8,877 bases of DNA, from the NCBI GenBank assembly GCA_018065375.1, contig JAGHTJ010000113.1, forward strand, positions 1 to 8,877. The letters are read 5' to 3'. Made by a program: the position numbers and the translations under genes. Below, in pieces: positions 6,571 through 8,877 of the stretch. The notes beneath the pieces were generated by a model that saw nothing but the letters and a program-made list of their open reading frames with translations, was not told the origin of the DNA and made no database searches. This DNA comes from Candidatus Equinaster intestinalis (GTDB taxonomy: Bacteria; Bacillota_A; Clostridia; Oscillospirales; Acutalibacteraceae). Within the stretch, counting starts at the first letter, position 1; every line of letters begins with the position of its first letter.

Positions 6571-7317
6571 TTAAAACACCCATTCGTAAAGTATTCCGTA
6601 AAGCTCCCTTACATAGTATGTGGGGAAGAAAAATATAAGGGTGTCTGCCGGCACACTGCCGTTTTCAATGCCGAGCGAATCGGCAACACGGCTCGCTCTG
6701 TAGCAATGAAAATTATTGGTTACTATTGCTATGCTGTCATTCAGTCCGTTTTCCTTTATTACCTCGAGCGAAAATGCGAGATTTTCCCTTGTGGAGGTGG
6801 ACTTGTCCTCTAAATAAAGCCGGCTTTTATCTATTCCCATGGCGGTAAGCTCGTTAAACATACATACGGCTTCCGATATGCCTTCGTCTTCGCCCTTTCC
6901 GCCCGAAAGCACGCATTTGGCATTCGGATTTTGCTCTAAATACTCCTTTGCCGCGGTAATTCTCGCGCGCAGCATAAGGCTCGGTTTTTCTCCCGTGACC
7001 TTGCAACCGAGCACCACGAGTGTTGCATTTTCGTCCGGCTTTTTGTTTTGGGCTTTTATCATAAACACCGTTTCAACCGCCGCAATAATCAGTATTGCCG
7101 CGAGTATCAGGCATACTGCGGATATTAAAAGCTTGCCGGCACCCTTTGCCCAAAGCTCTTTTATAAGTGCGAAAAACTTTTTTTGTGTGATACCGATGAT
7201 AAAAAGTATAACGGATATGATTATACCCGTGGTATTACCTACATTTATTCTTCCGTATGAAAACACCGGAATCATAAACCATATAAAAAATACTATTCCG
7301 AATACAGTAAATAACAT
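6571..7317 (-). CDS. Membrane-anchored YdcF/DUF218-family protein
   Basis: The 248-residue protein has three predicted membrane segments (about 3-20, 28-44 and 62-85) followed by a DUF218 domain from about 98 to 230. Domain marks are LVVLGCKV at 100-107, SGGKGEDE at 138-145 with Glu149 after it, STSTREN at 173-179 and TNNFHCYRA at 200-208. Relatives include E. coli YdcF, SanA and ElyC. ElyC affects envelope and peptidoglycan precursor metabolism, but no reaction is established for this subgroup. The topology suggests a domain near the outer face of the membrane. The ATG at 7317 has no Shine-Dalgarno and lies 9 bases past the T-run of the asnS terminator. An in-frame stop (7326-7324) rules out an earlier start, and Met15 also lacks a ribosome site. 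Expression may rely on read-through or a leaderless transcript. Confidence 0.85.
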   Translation of the reverse strand: MLFTVFGIVFFIWFMIPVFSYGRINVGNTTGIIISVILFIIGITQKKFFALIKELWAKGAGKLLISAVCLILAAILIIAAVETVFMIKAQNKKPDENATLVVLGCKVTGEKPSLMLRARITAAKEYLEQNPNAKCVLSGGKGEDEGISEAVCMFNELTAMGIDKSRLYLEDKSTSTRENLAFSLEVIKENGLNDSIAIVTNNFHCYRASRVADSLGIENGSVPADTLIFFFPTYYVRELYGILYEWVF

Positions 7318-7325
7318 AATAAATT

Positions 7326-7358
7326 AAAAAACGGTTGCGAATATTTCCGCAACCGTTT
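7326..7358 (-). terminator. Intrinsic terminator of asnS
   Basis: A perfect 11-bp stem pairs 7329-7339 with 7348-7358 around an 8-nt loop, with GGTTGCG as the GC-rich core. On the minus strand it is followed by T residues (7331-7326, the first three in the stem). The hairpin begins 6 nt after the asnS stop codon and ends 8 nt before the ydcF ATG. Confidence 0.9.
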
Positions 7359-7364
7359 CCTTTC

Positions 7365-8759
7365 TTAAAATTCAGCGTAACCCGTAGTTCTCGGGAAGGG
7401 CAGTACATCGCGGATATTCTGAATGCCCGTAATATACATTATAAGACGCTCAAAGCCGAGACCGAATCCGGCGTGCTTTGCTCCTCCGAAACGGCGAAGC
7501 TGAACATACCAGTCGTAGTCCTCCTCTTTAGCACCTATTTCCTTTATGCGCTCAATAAGGAGCTCTTCACGCTCTTCTCTTTGAGAACCGCCGATGATCT
7601 CTCCTATGCCGGGAACCAGACAGTCAACCGCCGCAACGGTTTTACCGTCATCATTAAGTCTCATATAAAAAGCCTTGATTTCCTTGGGATAATCGGTAAC
7701 GAAAACCGGTTTTTTGAATATTTCTTCGGTGAGATAACGCTCGTGCTCGGTCTGTAAATCACAGCCCCAGCTTACCGGATACTGGAATTCGTGGCCGCTT
7801 TCCTCGAGCATTTTAATTGCATCGGTATAGGAAACGGTGGCAAATTCCGAATTTATTACATTATCGAGCTTCGCTTTAAGACCCGCTTCAAAATGCTGCT
7901 CGAAGAAATCAAGCTCATCGGGACATTTTTCGGTAACATATTTTAAAACGAACTTGAGCATATCGCGGGCAAGCTCCATATCGTCCTTTAAATCGGCAAA
8001 TGCGATTTCGGGCTCAATCATCCAGAATTCCGCCGCATGGCGCGCGGTGTAGGATTTTTCGGCACGGAAGGTCGGTCCGAAGGTGTAAACCTTGCCGAAA
8101 GCGAGAGCCATACATTCAGCCTGCAGCTGACCCGAAACGGTAAGCGAGGTTGACTGACCGAAAAAGTCTTCGCTGTAATCAATCTTGCCGTCTTCGGTAA
8201 GCGGCGGATTTTCTGCGGGAAGTGTTGTAACCCTGAACATTTCACCTGCGCCCTCTGCATCGGAGGTGGTGATAAGGGGAGTGTGGGCGTAAATAAAGCC
8301 TCTCTCCTGGAAGAATTTATGAATTGCATAGGCCGCTACCGAGCGAACACGAAAAGCGGCTGAAAAGGTGTTGGTGCGAGGTCTTAAATGCTGAATTGTA
8401 CGCAAAAATTCGAGGGAATGGCGCTTTTTCTGAAGGGGATAATCGGGGGTTGAGGTTCCCTCAATCTCAATCACCCGCGCCTGCATTTCACAGGGCTGTT
8501 TCATTTCGGGTGTGGCAACGAGAATACCGGTGGCAACTACCGCGGCGCCGACATTCTGTGAAATTATCTCCTCAAAATTTTCAACCTTGTCCTTATCAAT
8601 AACTATCTGCAAGCCCTTAAGACAGCTTCCGTCATTAAGCTCCATAAAGGCGATATTTTTTGATTGTCTGATTGTTCGTACCCAACCGCCTACCGTAACG
8701 CTTGTATCTTTGAAAGCATCGGTTTTTGCGAAAAGGTCAACTATTTCGGTCCTTTTCAA
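7365..8759 (-). CDS. asnS: Asparagine--tRNA ligase (AsnRS)
   Basis: This class IIb synthetase loads asparagine onto tRNA-Asn. The start chosen is TTG at 8759 (464 residues; the E. coli enzyme has about 466). AGGAG (8773-8769) is 9 nt upstream of it and directly abuts an in-frame ATG at 8768, leaving that codon no spacing. Numbered from the TTG, the N-terminal OB-fold anticodon domain spans about 20-105. Motif 2 is [15 protein letters not shown] at 231-245. GGSQRE is at 390-395, and motif 3 is GFGLGFERL at 431-439. The C terminus [10 protein letters not shown] matches the usual AsnRS ending (typically FPRTPGNAEF) and, with the RHAAEF form of motif 2, favours AsnRS over AspRS. It has its own near-consensus promoter and terminator. 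The leader is about 30 nt, so no T-box control. Confidence 0.96.
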   Translation of the reverse strand: MKRTEIVDLFAKTDAFKDTSVTVGGWVRTIRQSKNIAFMELNDGSCLKGLQIVIDKDKVENFEEIISQNVGAAVVATGILVATPEMKQPCEMQARVIEIEGTSTPDYPLQKKRHSLEFLRTIQHLRPRTNTFSAAFRVRSVAAYAIHKFFQERGFIYAHTPLITTSDAEGAGEMFRVTTLPAENPPLTEDGKIDYSEDFFGQSTSLTVSGQLQAECMALAFGKVYTFGPTFRAEKSYTARHAAEFWMIEPEIAFADLKDDMELARDMLKFVLKYVTEKCPDELDFFEQHFEAGLKAKLDNVINSEFATVSYTDAIKMLEESGHEFQYPVSWGCDLQTEHERYLTEEIFKKPVFVTDYPKEIKAFYMRLNDDGKTVAAVDCLVPGIGEIIGGSQREEREELLIERIKEIGAKEEDYDWYVQLRRFGGAKHAGFGLGFERLIMYITGIQNIRDVLPFPRTTGYAEF

Positions 8760-8768
8760 TGGTAACAT

Positions 8769-8773
8769 CTCCT
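8769..8773 (-). promoter_or_regulatory. Shine-Dalgarno of asnS that decides a TTG start
   Basis: AGGAG (8773-8769, minus strand) touches the ATG at 8768-8766 with zero spacing. The in-frame TTG at codon 4 (8759-8757) is 9 nt away, a normal distance. The protein would then begin with the codons for [10 protein letters not shown]. Confidence 0.6.
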
Positions 8774-8795
8774 AAAAAAAGAATATAACAAACAC

Positions 8796-8824
8796 ATTAT
8801 ACACAAAACTTTCCAAAAGGTCAA
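8796..8824 (-). promoter_or_regulatory. Near-consensus promoter of asnS
   Basis: On the minus strand TTGACC (8824-8819), a 17-bp spacer and a perfect TATAAT (8801-8796) form the best promoter in the window. The predicted start near 8789 gives a leader of about 30 nt to the TTG, with no space for a T-box or other riboswitch. Confidence 0.9.
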
Positions 8825-8833
8825 TCAATTCTC

Positions 8834-8862
8834 TTGATAAAAAAAGAAAAATATTGTAGAAT
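8834..8862 (+). promoter_or_regulatory. Divergent promoter for a gene beyond the right edge
   Basis: On the plus strand TTGATA (8834-8839), 17 bp and TAGAAT (8857-8862) form a good sigma-A promoter, with transcription starting near 8869. No gene start can be supported before the window ends at 8877. Its -35 box is 9 bp from that of asnS. The repeat ATCAA (8824-8828) and TTGAT (8834-8838) lies between and partly over the two -35 boxes. Confidence 0.65.
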
Positions 8863-8877
8863 GGATATGTTTATATG

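Noticed and set aside
6839..7327. A 162-codon plus-strand frame opposite ydcF
   Set aside because: The minus-strand frame carries a clear DUF218 domain and membrane segments. The plus frame is a low-complexity shadow rich in Ser and Ile.
7365..8759. AspRS as an alternative for the class II synthetase
   Set aside because: The length near 464, the motif 2 form RHAAEF and the [10 protein letters not shown] ending fit AsnRS. The GAD insertion domain of bacterial AspRS is absent.

Overview
The window reads as chromosomal housekeeping DNA from a low-to-moderate GC Gram-positive bacterium, most likely a Clostridia-type Bacillota (Oscillospirales-like). I infer this from AGGAG-type ribosome binding sites, AT-rich intergenic spacers with clear sigma-A promoters, hairpin plus T-run terminators, a Nif3/YqfO protein, and a long N-terminally extended GluRS of a type I recall from Clostridia. 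Genus or species cannot be named from this sequence alone. I see no mobile element, CRISPR array, rRNA or tRNA.

Layout from left to right. A leftward promoter at 50-78 drives a gene outside the window. A four-gene minus-strand operon follows; in transcription order it is gltX (GluRS), glnS (GlnRS), a Nif3-family metal protein and an AEC-family permease, at 5129 down to 110. Junctions are tight: 2 bp between gltX and glnS, 3 bp between glnS and nif3, and a 1-bp TAATG overlap between nif3 and the permease. Upstream of gltX is nrdR, also on the minus strand, with its own promoter and a strong terminator. nrdR is divergent from a plus-strand cyclophilin-type peptidyl-prolyl isomerase. That gene converges on a membrane-anchored YdcF/DUF218 protein, and a shared bidirectional terminator lies between them. 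asnS (AsnRS) lies upstream of ydcF with its own terminator and a near-consensus promoter. A divergent plus-strand promoter at 8834-8862 faces out of the right edge.

The functional theme is translation. GluRS, GlnRS and AsnRS are all here, so the organism can charge tRNA-Gln and tRNA-Asn directly. Both synthetase transcription units have leaders of only about 20-40 nt, leaving no room for a T-box riboswitch. NrdR is a repressor of ribonucleotide reductase genes, and the cyclophilin is a cytosolic folding enzyme.

No undescribed multi-gene system is evident. The points worth a second look are smaller. Three start codons are decided by Shine-Dalgarno sequences that overlap an upstream in-frame start. 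A perfect 9-bp inverted repeat spans the gltX promoter. The GluRS is extended and lacks a complete zinc site. ydcF begins 9 bases after a terminator T-run with no ribosome binding site. Terminators are packed directly against promoters, and a 24-bp AT palindrome lies at the left edge.
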